DNA of 64,000 nt, from assembly GCF_001680005.1 (NCBI RefSeq), contig NC_033568.1, positions 1,116,001 through 1,180,000 on the forward strand, read 5' to 3'. The stretch is from Plasmodium coatneyi. Its lineage: Eukaryota; Apicomplexa; Aconoidasida; Haemosporida; Plasmodiidae. Shown in pieces: positions 1-11,404 of the stretch. Within the stretch, counting starts at the first letter, position 1. Each line of letters begins with the position of its first letter. The position numbers were made by a program, and so were the translations under genes. A model generated the notes under the pieces. The model searched no databases. It saw only the letters and a program-made list of their open reading frames with translations, and was not told the origin of the DNA.

Positions 1-3000
1 TGCAGGAAGGGGGACCATACGAAAAGGTGCAGTTCATCCCGGCAAACTACATCCTAATAAATAGGGAAGGATATAATCCAAGTATAGAAAGTCTAAAAAA
101 TGAGCAAATGATTAACAGTCAGGAGAACCTTACCTATCCTCTAATGTCTGAGTTTATGCAGCCATTTGTGGGGAGCAAAGAAGGGCTAGAAAATGACGAC
201 TCCAATTGTGGCTCCTTTGTAGAGAGGAAAAGCTTCACGGATGAAAACTTCTCTCACCAGAAGGATAAGCTAAGTAGAAGTATCAATTATATTAGGCAAA
301 TTAAGAAGGCCAATGAGAAAGCAAGGTACGCGAATTCGATGGAAGAAAAGGTGAAAAAGACTAGACAAGGGGAGGAGTCTGCTAGGAAGGAAGAGGATGC
401 ATATTTTGCGTCCCCTCGTTTTGGTTCACTCAGCCAGGAAGAGGTGGAAGAAGTGAACCACGTGAGAGAAGCACCTTCCTGGAGTGAGAAAAAAAACAAA
501 AGAGTGAACCCTCTGATGTTCTCTAAGAGCCACTTACAGGAAGGGTTACTAAATAACGCAAGAAAGCAGGGCAACTCGAAAACTGGAAAAAATGGCTATG
601 CAAACTGGGCGCTGAAAAACGGGCGTGACGCTCTGCCTCAAAAACTGAGTAAACAGGTGGAAACGCCGACCAAGGGTAGAGGGGTCGAATTGGTGAAAAA
701 AGTAGACCTAGCCGAAGTGCACCTGAATGGTGAGAGGATAGACACGCCCAATAGGGCCAATCGGGTCAATCATGCCAATTTTTCGAACCTTTCGAATTTT
801 TCAAACCTCTCCGATTCGCTAAAATTGATTGAGCGGAAGCGAAAGGGGGATATCTGCAAAAGTGGGGCAAACGGCCGGACGAGCGCCAAAAAGGAAGATT
901 CCCCCTTGAAGCACGACCATGTGAAAGACGAAAAATACACAAAGAAACAGACAAACACAACATTACGTAGGTGTCCCAAAATAGGAAGCAAAAAAAATGA
1001 CACCAATAAAGCACTTAAGATAAAATCCCCCTTCATTTCTAAGCACAATAATATTCCTATGCATGCAGTACCAATACGTAACGAACCACTTAAGTCGACT
1101 AAAATGGTAAAAGAGGAACGACAACAGAGGCACCACAACGGAAGTCAACAATATGGAAACCTGAACAGAACAGGAAAAATTATCTTAGAAAGGAAAAAAA
1201 TGAAGAGCAAAGATAAGTCTACCTTTCTCCAAAAGGGAGCATCTAAAAAGGATGCAGGTCAAGATACTCCAGTAGAACTAACCGAAAAGGAAGACAAGAA
1301 TAAAATTTACAGCATTCCCTCTTGTCATAGTTCCAGTTCCTATGATCACCGTCCTATTCGCTCCCTCAACAATTCTAACCTGAGCTGCGATTCGCAGGAG
1401 ACGCAACACGTCAACAACTTGACCCATATGCGCAAACAGAATTTGTCCAAAATGAAGGAAATGATAACCCGGGAAAGGGAAGCTGTGAGGAGAAGCTCCA
1501 TCGTTCCGTACCCCAAAAGTGGTGCACGAGGGGGGAAAAATTGCAAATGGGAGGTCAAGGGGGCAGGAAAAAGGGAACCGAAAAGGGAAACGCAAAAAGA
1601 AGTGATCCCCAAAAGAAACGCATTGTGCAGGACGAAGGGCGTAACGGGAGGAAGCATGGGGCATGACTCCGTTGGGACTCAAATAGTGGAATCCCACAAA
1701 GCGGAAGATTACAGCATAAGTGCCCGAAAAGCAATTTTAGCGAAGAAGAACCAAAAGGAAAAATACCCCCTCGATATAGAAGTCTCGTATAAGTGCAAAA
1801 GCATTTACATAAAAATCAACGTAGACTCAAATAATGAGGAGCTACTAAAGCATACACAACAGAGGTTGCCGAAAAGGAGTCTGGAATTTAAGTTATTCAC
1901 AACCAAGTTTGTCGATGGGTTCATAAAATCAACCGAATCGAAAATTTATAAATCGTCGAGTATTATTTTGCAAAATGCAGAGACTGATGTTTTTTACAAC
2001 ATCACTATTCATGTGTATAGCAATGTCGTGTCTAGCCTATGGCTGTACGGATCCGCTTCTTTCTATCTAACCAAATATAACGTTGAACGGTTTAAACTGA
2101 AGACGCCTTCCTCTGTTACGTTTAACAAAGACGGGGATGTCAGAAATGGGGTGTCATCCAGCGCATTCGCCAGGGAAAAGAAGGATGAGTCGAAGAGTTC
2201 CTCCAAAAATATCCATCAGAAGGGAAAAAATGGTGAACCCCTTTTTTTTACCAACTCAGAAGGACAAGATACACAGGATTATCTGCTAGAAGAAGAGGTG
2301 AAAGACATCTCCCTGGATGAACATTCTTCCACCTCCTTCGACGATGATATTTCTTCCGACGAAAGTGACGCCAGAATGGAAAATGTAAACATCGGCATTA
2401 ATTTAAGAGGGTCCTCCAATTTGGCACATCAACATAGCAGTGGTCAGAATAACCATAATGGTGATGACCACAACCAAATAAACGACTCCATGCGAAACGA
2501 ATGTGGCGTCAGCAGCTCTACCTATGACGAACTGCTCCTAAATTTTAGCCAAATTAACAAAAGTAAAATAAAGAAGGAATTACAAACTGTTCGGTGCGAT
2601 AAGGGGGACACTCTGACATCTTCCATAGCCGAGAAGGACACATCTATCAATGAGGAAGAAAATAATCATGAACATTATCACAGAGGGTCATCACGTGAAC
2701 AAAAAGACCAAAGTGAGAAACCCACTGGAGGTGAACTTCCCCCAGTGGAGGAACCCACTGTAAGATACACAACTGCAACGGTTCAGGAGGATCACCTTTT
2801 AGAAAAATCACTCCACTGTGAAAACTACTTAGACGAAAATAGCAAGGGGAATTTAAAATTTACCAAATTCCTGATAGAAAAAGGGACACATAATATAATG
2901 CCAGATTCGAATAAACTGTTTTCAAATGTTTCACTAGTTAAGGAAGACACAACTTGTTTTCCTTTTATACTTTCAAGCAGCACCTCCTTTAAGGGGGCCC

Positions 3001-6000
3001 ACGAGAATGGCACCGAAAGTGTAGAATCCCAAATGGCGAAACGACCACCTACTGGGGATCCCCCCCTGAAGGGAGGTAAAAACAATTTCAAAACAAATTT
3101 GTTCAGAAGCTGTTCATCTGGCGACGTGACAAATATTTTTGAAAAAGACGAAAAATACTCTAACGTGGGGGAACCTCTTCCCATGTTGGGTGCACAAAAA
3201 GAAAAGCTAGCACAGATAGGTCGTCTACTAAGTGAGAAATGGACAGAAGAGAAAAACGAAAATTGTATAACCACTGTTCATGGGGTGGATGGCATTCCTA
3301 ATGAGAATAATCTACACACGATTAGGAGCCACCCCTTCGGGGGATTAACCAGTGCAAATTTTCCCCCAAACAGGAAAGAGACAAAGGGAAACAATACGAG
3401 AAGGCACCTTCATAACAGCTTTGTACAAATCCCTTCCATGGAAAAATGGAAAAAAGAAAATGGTCTAAGGAATGAATCGCATCTATCAAGTGCAGAACCA
3501 CAGCTAGCCGAGAAAGAACCCAATTCTACATCAAATCTCGTCTTCTCAAGGGGTACATTTGTATACAAAAAGGAAAACGAGGATGTAGAAGGGTTGGAGG
3601 CAACGCAGGGAAGAGTTGGACAAAATGAGGTCCACATGTTAAGCGAAATGAGTAGTGCCAAGAAGAGCAATGATGAGGACTACCCACATTCGAGTGACCT
3701 CACCGTATCTAGCCAGGTCCAGGTAAACGCAAAGGAATGCACAAGTGGATCTAACGAACATGGACCCATTTCCGGGGACACCCCTTCGAATGATAAGGGA
3801 GAAGAACTCTCCAAAGGTAATTTTCAAGCCGACAAAGCAGCCACATTTATGGACGAGGTTGCCAAATGGAGTCAGTTAAACAGGTCCGATGTTAAACACA
3901 CGGTCGACTCGAACTACAACAGGTGGATCCTACACAAAAATGGAAATGTAGCCAATAAAGCGAGTTCTCCTAATGGACTGATCACGCAAAATAGTACCCC
4001 GAATGGTAAGTCGGTTCACAAATTCGGCCCATGGGTGAACAGAGGTTGTTACCCTCCACAGGGAAAGTACACTCTACCAGGGGGGTCTCCCTACAAAACA
4101 CACCAGGGTAGAAGCATCGCCATGTCTAATCCGATGTGCAATCCAATGTGTAGTGGCATGCCAGACAAGGGAACAAATTTGCAGAGCAAAAACATACCAG
4201 TGCAGTTACCCACATACGCGGAGGAGGTTAAAATGAAGTACCCACAACACCCCTATTTTAACAGAACAAACGGGATGGTAAATTTACCCAACGGAGCTTA
4301 CCTACTTCAGGGTAACCAAACAGTGGGGCATAACTTAGGCAGAGATTTTGCAAATAAGTTTGCGCACATTGGGAAGGAACGCTCGCCAAGCGGTTTTCGA
4401 AGCGGTGTTCCAAGTGGCCTTCCCATCGGCATTACCAACGGGGTGGAAAAAAAAATGCACAACTCAGAGGACCTACTGTACAAAAGCAACAACTACAGAA
4501 ATGTCCGATGCGTGCAAGGGCCTGTTGACGTTCCGCCTCCTTACATCACGAATAAGTCTGTCGTCAGTGAAGGTCGGTATGTGAACCTTCCCCACTGCGC
4601 CCTCAGACAGAACTACAATGGGGTGAACTTCCCAAGTGTACACACACAAATGGCTACCCACCAAAATGCCGAAACGTATGCAAAAGAATTTGCACCCAAA
4701 ATTCCCCCCTGTGAAGGGAGCATCACGAAGGATATGCCGCATGATGGTATAAACCTACCTCTTAAAAAAAGCAACCTTCAGGAGGACGGATTACCAATTG
4801 TGGGGACACTTCCCCACAACGGGAAACCCAAAACAGGCGCAAATAATTACCCCCCAAGTGGGGGAAATGTTCCCCATAAGGACCCTAACCAGGTGGCAGA
4901 TAACAGTTTTTACAAGAAAGAACCCACTCCGATGTTCCAGACGTACCTCAATGGGGAAATAACGGACTGCCTCCAAGGGGGAGTCCTACCTGGTCAGCAG
5001 AATATAAACCCACTTATAAGCAGTCTCCCCAATGGCATCCACAGTTCGACAAACAAATTACATGCCAACATGCAGGGCAACACCGACAGGCACCTACGCC
5101 AGGAGGGTTCACCATATAGAGGACCCTCACCATACACCCCCATTGTGGGAACCAACCTGCCCAGAGTAAACAATAACATTAAAATGTTCGCCTTTAATGA
5201 GGAAGGTATAACGGCCCACCTAGAAAATCAAAAAAGGAACAAAAACCAGGGGAAGAACCCCCTTTACCCTTACATGCAACAAAATATGCACACCCATGCT
5301 GGTACAGGAATGCCAAACAATATTGGTCACACCAAAAATGGATACTACCTCCCGAATTGTAGTCCTCCCGATAATGTACAAATGAGAGCAGCATGTCTAA
5401 ACCAACACGCAATGAAAAATAATCCAACTGTTTTAAAAAAAGGAAACGAACCTTATTTCGGAAGGGCTGTCCAAAAACCCGTTATGTGTACCTATGCACC
5501 ATGTGGGGATAATCCATATGCTCCACAAAATGGTAACTTAGAAAAAGACCACCTCAAAAAATGTACCTTTCTATATACACAAGGAATGCCAAATGTAGCC
5601 ACGGAAAATCCGTTTTCCGTTTTTAAAACGAACCAAGAGAAGTTAACTGGCGCTGTAAGGCCCACTGCCAGTGGTAACATCAACCCTATTGATCAAAATG
5701 TTCAGAGGAAAGTCGGTGCATATGCCCCATGGGGTGACGCCCGTCGGGTGGTGCTACCTGGTAGAACGGGACAGTTACCCTACGCTCATTGGCCACAATG
5801 TGCACCCCATAACGCGCTTCATATGTTCCACCCGAACGGGAAGATCAATGGCCCCCCAACAAATATACAAAGACAGAAGGAGAACCCGAGTGGCCTTTCT
5901 CCCCCCGATGGGCGTAACTCCCCCTGCAGTGGCTATCGCCCCCAAGGAGCGAATCTGATCAAGCAGAATCCCCCAACGGAAAAACAGAAAATGCAAACTG

Positions 6001-6797
6001 GATATCCGCTCAGAAGTTTATCCAAGCAGCCGAACCAAGACGGGGCCAAACTGGCAAGCTCGCTTGCGTCACCCAACAAGGTAAAGGGGAACACACACCG
6101 AGCAGTCACTTTCCTGGATGAACCTTCGATAATACAAAATGACACTAATCAGGATGGCGTACATCCAAATGAATTTCTTCACGATAGTGCCTCCCACATG
6201 ACTGGCAAGCACAACCTGACGAGTGATGAAAAAGTCAGTTCGAGTGCCAATGCGAATATGCCCCACCAGCCAAACAATTGCATATCATGGGAGAAATCCG
6301 AGGAAGCACGCAAATTCGACCTAAAGTACAACGAAATAAATTTTAAAAGCATCCAGTGTGTAGAACAGACAAATAAGCAGTTCGCGGATCACATATATAA
6401 CATGGCCAAAGGTTCCAACACAGCATGTTCTGCAAGGGAATATACCTACACAGATAATAGGTGTGTGAAGCGAGAAAATTCATTGGGAAAAAACAGAAAA
6501 TTTTCTCCCTTTTTTGGATTACGTAATAGTGGTAATTCAAATACAGAAGATCAGAAAGAGTGCACACAAAAGAAAACTCCAACAACAAACTCGTTCCAGT
6601 TGAGTATTCAGCTGGGAGAACGTGAGTGGGGGAAAATTAAATTCACCCGTGAGGATATCCTGGATGATAGGATTAATAAGTTTATTGAAAGTAATAACTT
6701 AAAGAAAATTTTTTTATCTCCCTTGAGGGAAAAATTGAAATATATGCTGCAAAATGATGTGCCCAAGTGGAGCATGAGCATTACGGAAATATTGTAA
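1..6797 (+). CDS. Large low-complexity Plasmodium protein, 5' end outside window
   Basis: The frame is open from the left edge and ends at TAA 6795-6797; the first in-frame start-like codon (27) is GTG, so the true start lies upstream and about 2264 residues are visible. I do not recognise the gene. Most of it is hydrophilic, rich in Asn, Lys, Ser and Pro, as in many Plasmodium proteins. Three parts look structured. The first ~25 visible residues end in a FIPANYI-type string, like the last strand of an SH3 domain. About 1762-2110 encodes a beta-rich stretch with regular hydrophobic spacing. The last ~65 residues (from ~6590) form a compact strand-turn-helix segment that is much less repetitive. 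No signal peptide or membrane segment is visible. It converges with glutamate dehydrogenase. Coding status is secure because the frame is very long; function is unknown. Confidence 0.9.
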   Translation, partial: QEGGPYEKVQFIPANYILINREGYNPSIESLKNEQMINSQENLTYPLMSEFMQPFVGSKEGLENDDSNCGSFVERKSFTDENFSHQKDKLSRSINYIRQIKKANEKARYANSMEEKVKKTRQGEESARKEEDAYFASPRFGSLSQEEVEEVNHVREAPSWSEKKNKRVNPLMFSKSHLQEGLLNNARKQGNSKTGKNGYANWALKNGRDALPQKLSKQVETPTKGRGVELVKKVDLAEVHLNGERIDTPNRANRVNHANFSNLSNFSNLSDSLKLIERKRKGDICKSGANGRTSAKKEDSPLKHDHVKDEKYTKKQTNTTLRRCPKIGSKKNDTNKALKIKSPFISKHNNIPMHAVPIRNEPLKSTKMVKEERQQRHHNGSQQYGNLNRTGKIILERKKMKSKDKSTFLQKGASKKDAGQDTPVELTEKEDKNKIYSIPSCHSSSSYDHRPIRSLNNSNLSCDSQETQHVNNLTHMRKQNLSKMKEMITREREAVRRSSIVPYPKSGARGGKNCKWEVKGAGKREPKRETQKEVIPKRNALCRTKGVTGGSMGHDSVGTQIVESHKAEDYSISARKAILAKKNQKEKYPLDIEVSYKCKSIYIKINVDSNNEELLKHTQQRLPKRSLEFKLFTTKFVDGFIKSTESKIYKSSSIILQNAETDVFYNITIHVYSNVVSSLWLYGSASFYLTKYNVERFKLKTPSSVTFNKDGDVRNGVSSSAFAREKKDESKSSSKNIHQKGKNGEPLFFTNSEGQDTQDYLLEEEVKDISLDEHSSTSFDDDISSDESDARMENVNIGINLRGSSNLAHQHSSGQNNHNGDDHNQINDSMRNECGVSSSTYDELLLNFSQINKSKIKKELQTVRCDKGDTLTSSIAEKDTSINEEENNHEHYHRGSSREQKDQSEKPTGGELPPVEEPTVRYTTATVQEDHLLEKSLHCENYLDENSKGNLKFTKFLIEKGTHNIMPDSNKLFSNVSLVKEDTTCFPFILSSSTSFKGAHENGTESVESQMAKRPPTGDPPLKGGKNNFKTNLFRSCSSGDVTNIFEKDEKYSNVGEPLPMLGAQKEKLAQIGRLLSEKWTEEKNENCITTVHGVDGIPNENNLHTIRSHPFGGLTSANFPPNRKETKGNNTRRHLHNSFVQIPSMEKWKKENGLRNESHLSSAEPQLAEKEPNSTSNLVFSRGTFVYKKENEDVEGLEATQGRVGQNEVHMLSEMSSAKKSNDEDYPHSSDLTVSSQVQVNAKECTSGSNEHGPISGDTPSNDKGEELSKGNFQADKAATFMDEVAKWSQLNRSDVKHTVDSNYNRWILHKNGNVANKASSPNGLITQNSTPNGKSVHKFGPWVNRGCYPPQGKYTLPGGSPYKTHQGRSIAMSNPMCNPMCSGMPDKGTNLQSKNIPVQLPTYAEEVKMKYPQHPYFNRTNGMVNLPNGAYLLQGNQTVGHNLGRDFANKFAHIGKERSPSGFRSGVPSGLPIGITNGVEKKMHNSEDLLYKSNNYRNVRCVQGPVDVPPPYITNKSVVSEGRYVNLPHCALRQNYNGVNFPSVHTQMATHQNAETYAKEFAPKIPPCEGSITKDMPHDGINLPLKKSNLQEDGLPIVGTLPHNGKPKTGANNYPPSGGNVPHKDPNQVADNSFYKKEPTPMFQTYLNGEITDCLQGGVLPGQQNINPLISSLPNGIHSSTNKLHANMQGNTDRHLRQEGSPYRGPSPYTPIVGTNLPRVNNNIKMFAFNEEGITAHLENQKRNKNQGKNPLYPYMQQNMHTHAGTGMPNNIGHTKNGYYLPNCSPPDNVQMRAACLNQHAMKNNPTVLKKGNEPYFGRAVQKPVMCTYAPCGDNPYAPQNGNLEKDHLKKCTFLYTQGMPNVATENPFSVFKTNQEKLTGAVRPTASGNINPIDQNVQRKVGAYAPWGDARRVVLPGRTGQLPYAHWPQCAPHNALHMFHPNGKINGPPTNIQRQKENPSGLSPPDGRNSPCSGYRPQGANLIKQNPPTEKQKMQTGYPLRSLSKQPNQDGAKLASSLASPNKVKGNTHRAVTFLDEPSIIQNDTNQDGVHPNEFLHDSASHMTGKHNLTSDEKVSSSANANMPHQPNNCISWEKSEEARKFDLKYNEINFKSIQCVEQTNKQFADHIYNMAKGSNTACSAREYTYTDNRCVKRENSLGKNRKFSPFFGLRNSGNSNTEDQKECTQKKTPTTNSFQLSIQLGEREWGKIKFTREDILDDRINKFIESNNLKKIFLSPLREKLKYMLQNDVPKWSMSITEIL

Positions 6798-7908
6798 GCG
6801 TACTTCTGCTTGATTGCAATTCTTTTGCGAATATCAGAGCATGCACGTTTGTTGCGTCGTTAGTTACATGCGCGTGTGAGTACCTGTTCTTCTTACTCTC
6901 CCTAAGTGAACATTTTTGTCCTTCCCCCCTTTTTGAAAATATCTCGAAAATGTTTTGAATATTCGCATCCGTTATAAGTCGGAATATTTTTTTGACTTTT
7001 TTATTTTTTTGTATTTTACCTGAATTGTTTCTCCTTTTTGTCTCAGTGTGATTAATTACCCCCCTATGTGAAGGGAGCCAATTTGATGCGCTGTTTGTGT
7101 CCATTCCACGGCATATGTAGAAGACACTCCTCCCCATTGTGTCCTTTTTGTTGTTTTTTCTATCCCCGCAAATAGATCGCTTACTCGTAACGCTCGCATT
7201 GTTTTAGTTACACGCAAGGGCATATTTGCAACTTTGAAAAAAGCCAAACAGAGTAAAAAAAAAAAATCTTATATTTTTTAAAAAAATTGTAGCATAACCG
7301 GGGGAACCCCCTCCCGGGTCTTCAACAGCCATTTTTCCCTACCATGTGCAAATTTCTTTGCCGCGTTGCGCAATTTCTATAGCGGTTAGGTAACGGTTGT
7401 ACGGACGTCGGCACATTTTTTATGCTGCCTGGGCAGGGCGCCACAGGTAGCACGAACACCCGTTGAACGGTCAGCCAATTAGAGAAAGGCACTTTCATCA
7501 GTTTGGTTAATTTTCTACTGGATTTCGTGTTTACGTGGAGAAATGCAAAACGATGTGCGCACAGCAGGTATGCGTATTTGCCATAAATCAATCACGTACG
7601 GACATGTAGGGGACGGGAAAATAAACAGACGTGTACTTTCGTGTAAGATTTGAACGATATGCAGCACAGTCATCAAGGTCGGTACGAGTGCAGTGGGGGG
7701 TACATCCCTCATGATATCGTTTCAATTAGTGTGGAGCGCGCTTTTAAAGCAGGTTGTAAGAATGGATAAGTGGTCGTGGAGGGGGTTATTAAAGGGACGA
7801 TTAAAATGTCGCTTAACGTTCCGCATAATTTGTCATATAAAATGGCGGAAATCCGGGTGGGCCGCGTTATACCACGCGGAGCAATCTTTCACCGTATTGA
7901 TTCTCCCT
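6798..7908. other. Convergent intergenic region
   Basis: This is the 3' side of both the large protein and glutamate dehydrogenase. It contains T-rich and A-rich stretches (about 6985-7020 and 7255-7285) and a small GC-rich inverted repeat near 7299-7320 that could fold into a hairpin. Short open frames here lack Plasmodium coding character, so I call no gene. Confidence 0.6.
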
Positions 7909-9321
7909 CTAAAAGCAGCCCTGCTCGATGTACGCCTCCGCAACCTTCAAAAAACCAGCAATGTTGGCCCCCGCCTGCAAGTCGTACTTATCCTTTGTAT
8001 ACTTCAAAGCACTTTCCGAACATGCCAAGAAAATATTTTTCATAATTTCTTGCAGCTTCTGATCTACGTCTTCCCTGGTCCATTTCGCGAACTGAAAATT
8101 CTGCGCCATTTCCAATCCACTAATGGCTACCCCCCCAGCATTGGCAGCCTTGGAAGGACAAAAGATGATTTTATTGGACTTGAAATAGTTAATGGCATCC
8201 ACGGTCGATGGCATATTTGCTCCTTCCCCGATTAGCAGGCATCCATTTTTGTGTAATTTTTTCGCATCCTCAAGATTTATTTCGTTCTGAGTAGCACAAG
8301 GGAAAGCCAAACTACATGGAACATTCCAAGGTTTCTCATTTGGAAAATAAGTGGCTGTCGAAGAATGTTTCAAATATTCTTTGATTCTTCCTTTTTTCAC
8401 TTCCTTCAATTCTATGAGAAAATTCAAGTCGCTGTTGGTAAATCCGTTAGGTTCGAAAATGTACCCATCACTGTCACTTAACGTTAGAACCTTTACATTT
8501 AGATGTAGCAATTTCTGAACACAGTAGAGGGCTACATTTCCGCTGCCACTAACTACGGCTGTTTGTTTTTCCATCGGAACGTTTAGCGATTTTAGGACCT
8601 CCAAAACGAAATAGACTAAACCGTATCCTGTTGCTTCTGTTCTTAAGTTGGATCCTCCCCATTTGACGTTCTTTCCTGTTAAAGTACCATTAAAATTGTT
8701 CGCAATCTTTTTATATTGACCGAATAGGTAGCCTATTTCTCTTCCACCTACACCGATGTCCCCTGCAGGGACGTCTGTGTTCGGACCAATGTGCCTGTAC
8801 AGCTCGTTCATAAACCCTTGGCAGAATTTCAGAATTTCGCTATCTGACTTTCCCTTGGGGTCAAAATCCGATCCTCCCTTTCCCCCTCCCATGGACAGAC
8901 CCGTTAAAGAATTTTTAAAAATTTGTTCAAAGCCTAAGAATTTCACAATGGATAAATTTACCGAGGGGTGGAAACGGAGTCCTCCTTTGTATGGTCCTAG
9001 GACGGAACTGTATTGAACTCTGAAACATCTGTTCTTGTGTTGGATGCCATTATCGTCTATCCAGCACACACGAAATTGGACGATGCGCTCAGGCTCTGAT
9101 AGCATTTCGATGATGGGCAGATATTTTGGTTCTTCCATAAAGAGGGGTTTGAGCGAGTAGAGAATTTCGTGAAAAGCCTGCAAGAATTCTGCCTGGTTGG
9201 CATCCAATTTCTTTACCCTCTCGTATACTTTGTTCATTTCCTGCTCGATCAGGGCTTCGTAGTTGCCCGCACTTTTGTCCACCACAACGAACCGTCCCGT
9301 CGAATCGCGCTCCTTTTGCAT
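7909..9321 (-). CDS. GDH1: NADP-specific glutamate dehydrogenase
   Basis: Hexameric-type glutamate dehydrogenase interconverting 2-oxoglutarate plus ammonia and glutamate with NADP(H); in Plasmodium it is a main cytosolic NADPH enzyme. With the ATG at 9319-9321 the product is 470 residues, the length I recall for the P. falciparum enzyme. Family signatures are present in order: GGLRFHP (about residues 113-119), the GGGKGG segment with catalytic Lys near 148, the PAGDIGVGGREIG loop near 185-197, the Rossmann glycine motif SGSGNVA near 258-264, and the C-terminal GANIAGF segment. The frame continues upstream through an in-frame ATG at 9348 and a TTG at 9402, but that extension runs into a G-rich tract. 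No intron is needed. It is transcribed away from the 15-exon gene and converges with the large upstream protein. Confidence 0.97.
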   Translation of the reverse strand: MQKERDSTGRFVVVDKSAGNYEALIEQEMNKVYERVKKLDANQAEFLQAFHEILYSLKPLFMEEPKYLPIIEMLSEPERIVQFRVCWIDDNGIQHKNRCFRVQYSSVLGPYKGGLRFHPSVNLSIVKFLGFEQIFKNSLTGLSMGGGKGGSDFDPKGKSDSEILKFCQGFMNELYRHIGPNTDVPAGDIGVGGREIGYLFGQYKKIANNFNGTLTGKNVKWGGSNLRTEATGYGLVYFVLEVLKSLNVPMEKQTAVVSGSGNVALYCVQKLLHLNVKVLTLSDSDGYIFEPNGFTNSDLNFLIELKEVKKGRIKEYLKHSSTATYFPNEKPWNVPCSLAFPCATQNEINLEDAKKLHKNGCLLIGEGANMPSTVDAINYFKSNKIIFCPSKAANAGGVAISGLEMAQNFQFAKWTREDVDQKLQEIMKNIFLACSESALKYTKDKYDLQAGANIAGFLKVAEAYIEQGCF

Positions 9322-11404
9322 CTTGTCAGGGGGGGGGGAAATTGGCATAAAATGGGCGTAAAATTGCGTAAATTTTGTTTGAAATTGGGACAAACAGGCC
9401 AAGCGATGTTGTAAGAAAAAAACTGCTCGGTTAACTGTTTTATCGGAAAAATGCAGTTATAGCGAAAGATTGAAAATGGCAGGAATCAGGGTTAAAATGG
9501 ATCATGCGCAAAGAGGTTAAGATAGGGCAACAACTGTGGATGGTATATTCTTCATTGCATGTAAAAAAAAAAAAAAAAAAAAACATTCGAAAGGGAGGCA
9601 TTAAATTGAGCGGATTGCTTGGAAAGGCGAAAATATTACTGCGGAAAATAAATATGTTGGAAGAAAAAAAATAAAATAAAATAATAAGGGATGAATGATG
9701 AATGATTACGGATGAATGGAAGAGCAAAAATACTACATGCAAAAGTGCCACGTCAGCGCCGGGCTCTATTTTCCTGTGTCAGTTTTACCGCCAAACTGAT
9801 CTGCAGAGGGGGGTACTTGTTTGTTGCGCAATTATTTTTGCACTTCAAATTTTGAGGTGCCCTTGAAGCATGTCGCCCTTTAACCTTTCACATGTGAGTA
9901 TGTATGTACATGCGTATATATGTACGTGCGTACATATATACGTGCGTAATGTTTGTAACATTTGTAGTTTTTTTTTTTTTTTTTTTTTTTTTTCTTAAAA
10001 GAGCGTTTATTTACAAAATTTGTGGAATCATGCAAACGATGTAGAATGCGCCGCGTGCAATTGAGCACTTACGAATAACCTCTTATGCATAGCCCCTTAC
10101 AATATGTACCCGCTAAATACGAAGGGGGGGACATGACCAGGTGGTAGCGTAATGGTGCATGTTAACCGAGTCTACCAGCACAAACCATCTGGCGCCTGTA
10201 TTTTAACGCCACGCTGTATTTTGGGGCGAGGATATATTTTGGAATGACTCACATGTACACATATATTTGGTCCTTCACATGTGGTGACCTCAAAAAGGAA
10301 TACGTCTTTATGTAGAAAAATGCAAAGTTAAAAAAAAAGGGAAGTTAATTTTGACGTGCATTTGTTAAAATGTGGATTGCACGTTTTCATTTCGCTCGTT
10401 TTAAACCTTTGAGTGTTTTTCCTCCAATTGCACAACTTGCGTAAGGAATGAAAGGAACAGTCCATATGTCGAGCTATCATGCAATTTGTTTTCAGGCATA
10501 TGCCTTTATTATTATTATTTTTTTTTTTTTTTTGAAAACTCCTTTTACGTCAAATTTATTTTAGCACATCTGTGCGTTTTTGCGCTGCTATGTGCTTCAT
10601 TTGAAGGCTACTCCTTTTTATAGTACAGTAGGGTGAATTACATTTTTTGTACAATGTGGATTTTTTTTTTTTGGTAATCCTTTAACGTTGGAAGGGTTCC
10701 CCATTCATGAGGGTAATTTTCCTTGCGCATTTGCCTGAATTCCAACACAGGCACATCTCGATCCTCCTTCCAGTTCGGCCCAGAAAAAGCGTCACATTTC
10801 TTAAACTTTTTAACTTTCGCAAACTATTTTCATTTTTTCTTGTTCCTATTTATAATAAGGCGGAAGAAACAACCTAAGGGGGAGGGGCGTTTCTTTTAAG
10901 CAAAAAATGGATTAGGGTTACACGGCTGTATCAACACATTGGGGGGTCTGTGTATCATAACTTTTCGCGTCACCAAGAGTATTTTGAGTCAATTTATCAG
11001 CTGTGAAAAAAAAAAAAAAAAAAAAAAAAAGACATAGAAAAGTGTATCTACAACGATTGGTGAGTGGTGAACAACCGTTTTTTTCTTATCGGCGCGTAGG
11101 TCATATTGTTTTGTTTCGCTTTGCGTGCTATATTTATTTATATTAATATTTTCCTTTTTTTCCTTTATTTGTTTTTTTTTTTTTCCGAGTCCCACACGCT
11201 TGTTCAGTAGACTTCCCTGTTGGACGAAAGGAAAAAAAGAGCTTCTCCACATTTCCGCATGAATGAGCGCACGTAAAAAAATTTGTCCCTCTTAAAAACA
11301 AACCAACTTCTCCTTCACAACGAAAGGGTACACATCCCAAGTGTAATATGAATCATTAAAGTACCGCATTGCTATTTATTTGGTTTGCGAAACAATGAGC
11401 CCCA
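9322..11404. other. Divergent intergenic region (promoters of GDH1 and the 15-exon gene)
   Basis: About 2 kb between two divergent genes. It contains long homopolymer tracts (A-run near 9560-9581, T-run near 9969-9993, A-run near 11004-11029) and an alternating TGTACG/TATATG tract near 9895-9950. These are typical Plasmodium 5' regions. I see no gene or RNA in it. Confidence 0.6.
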
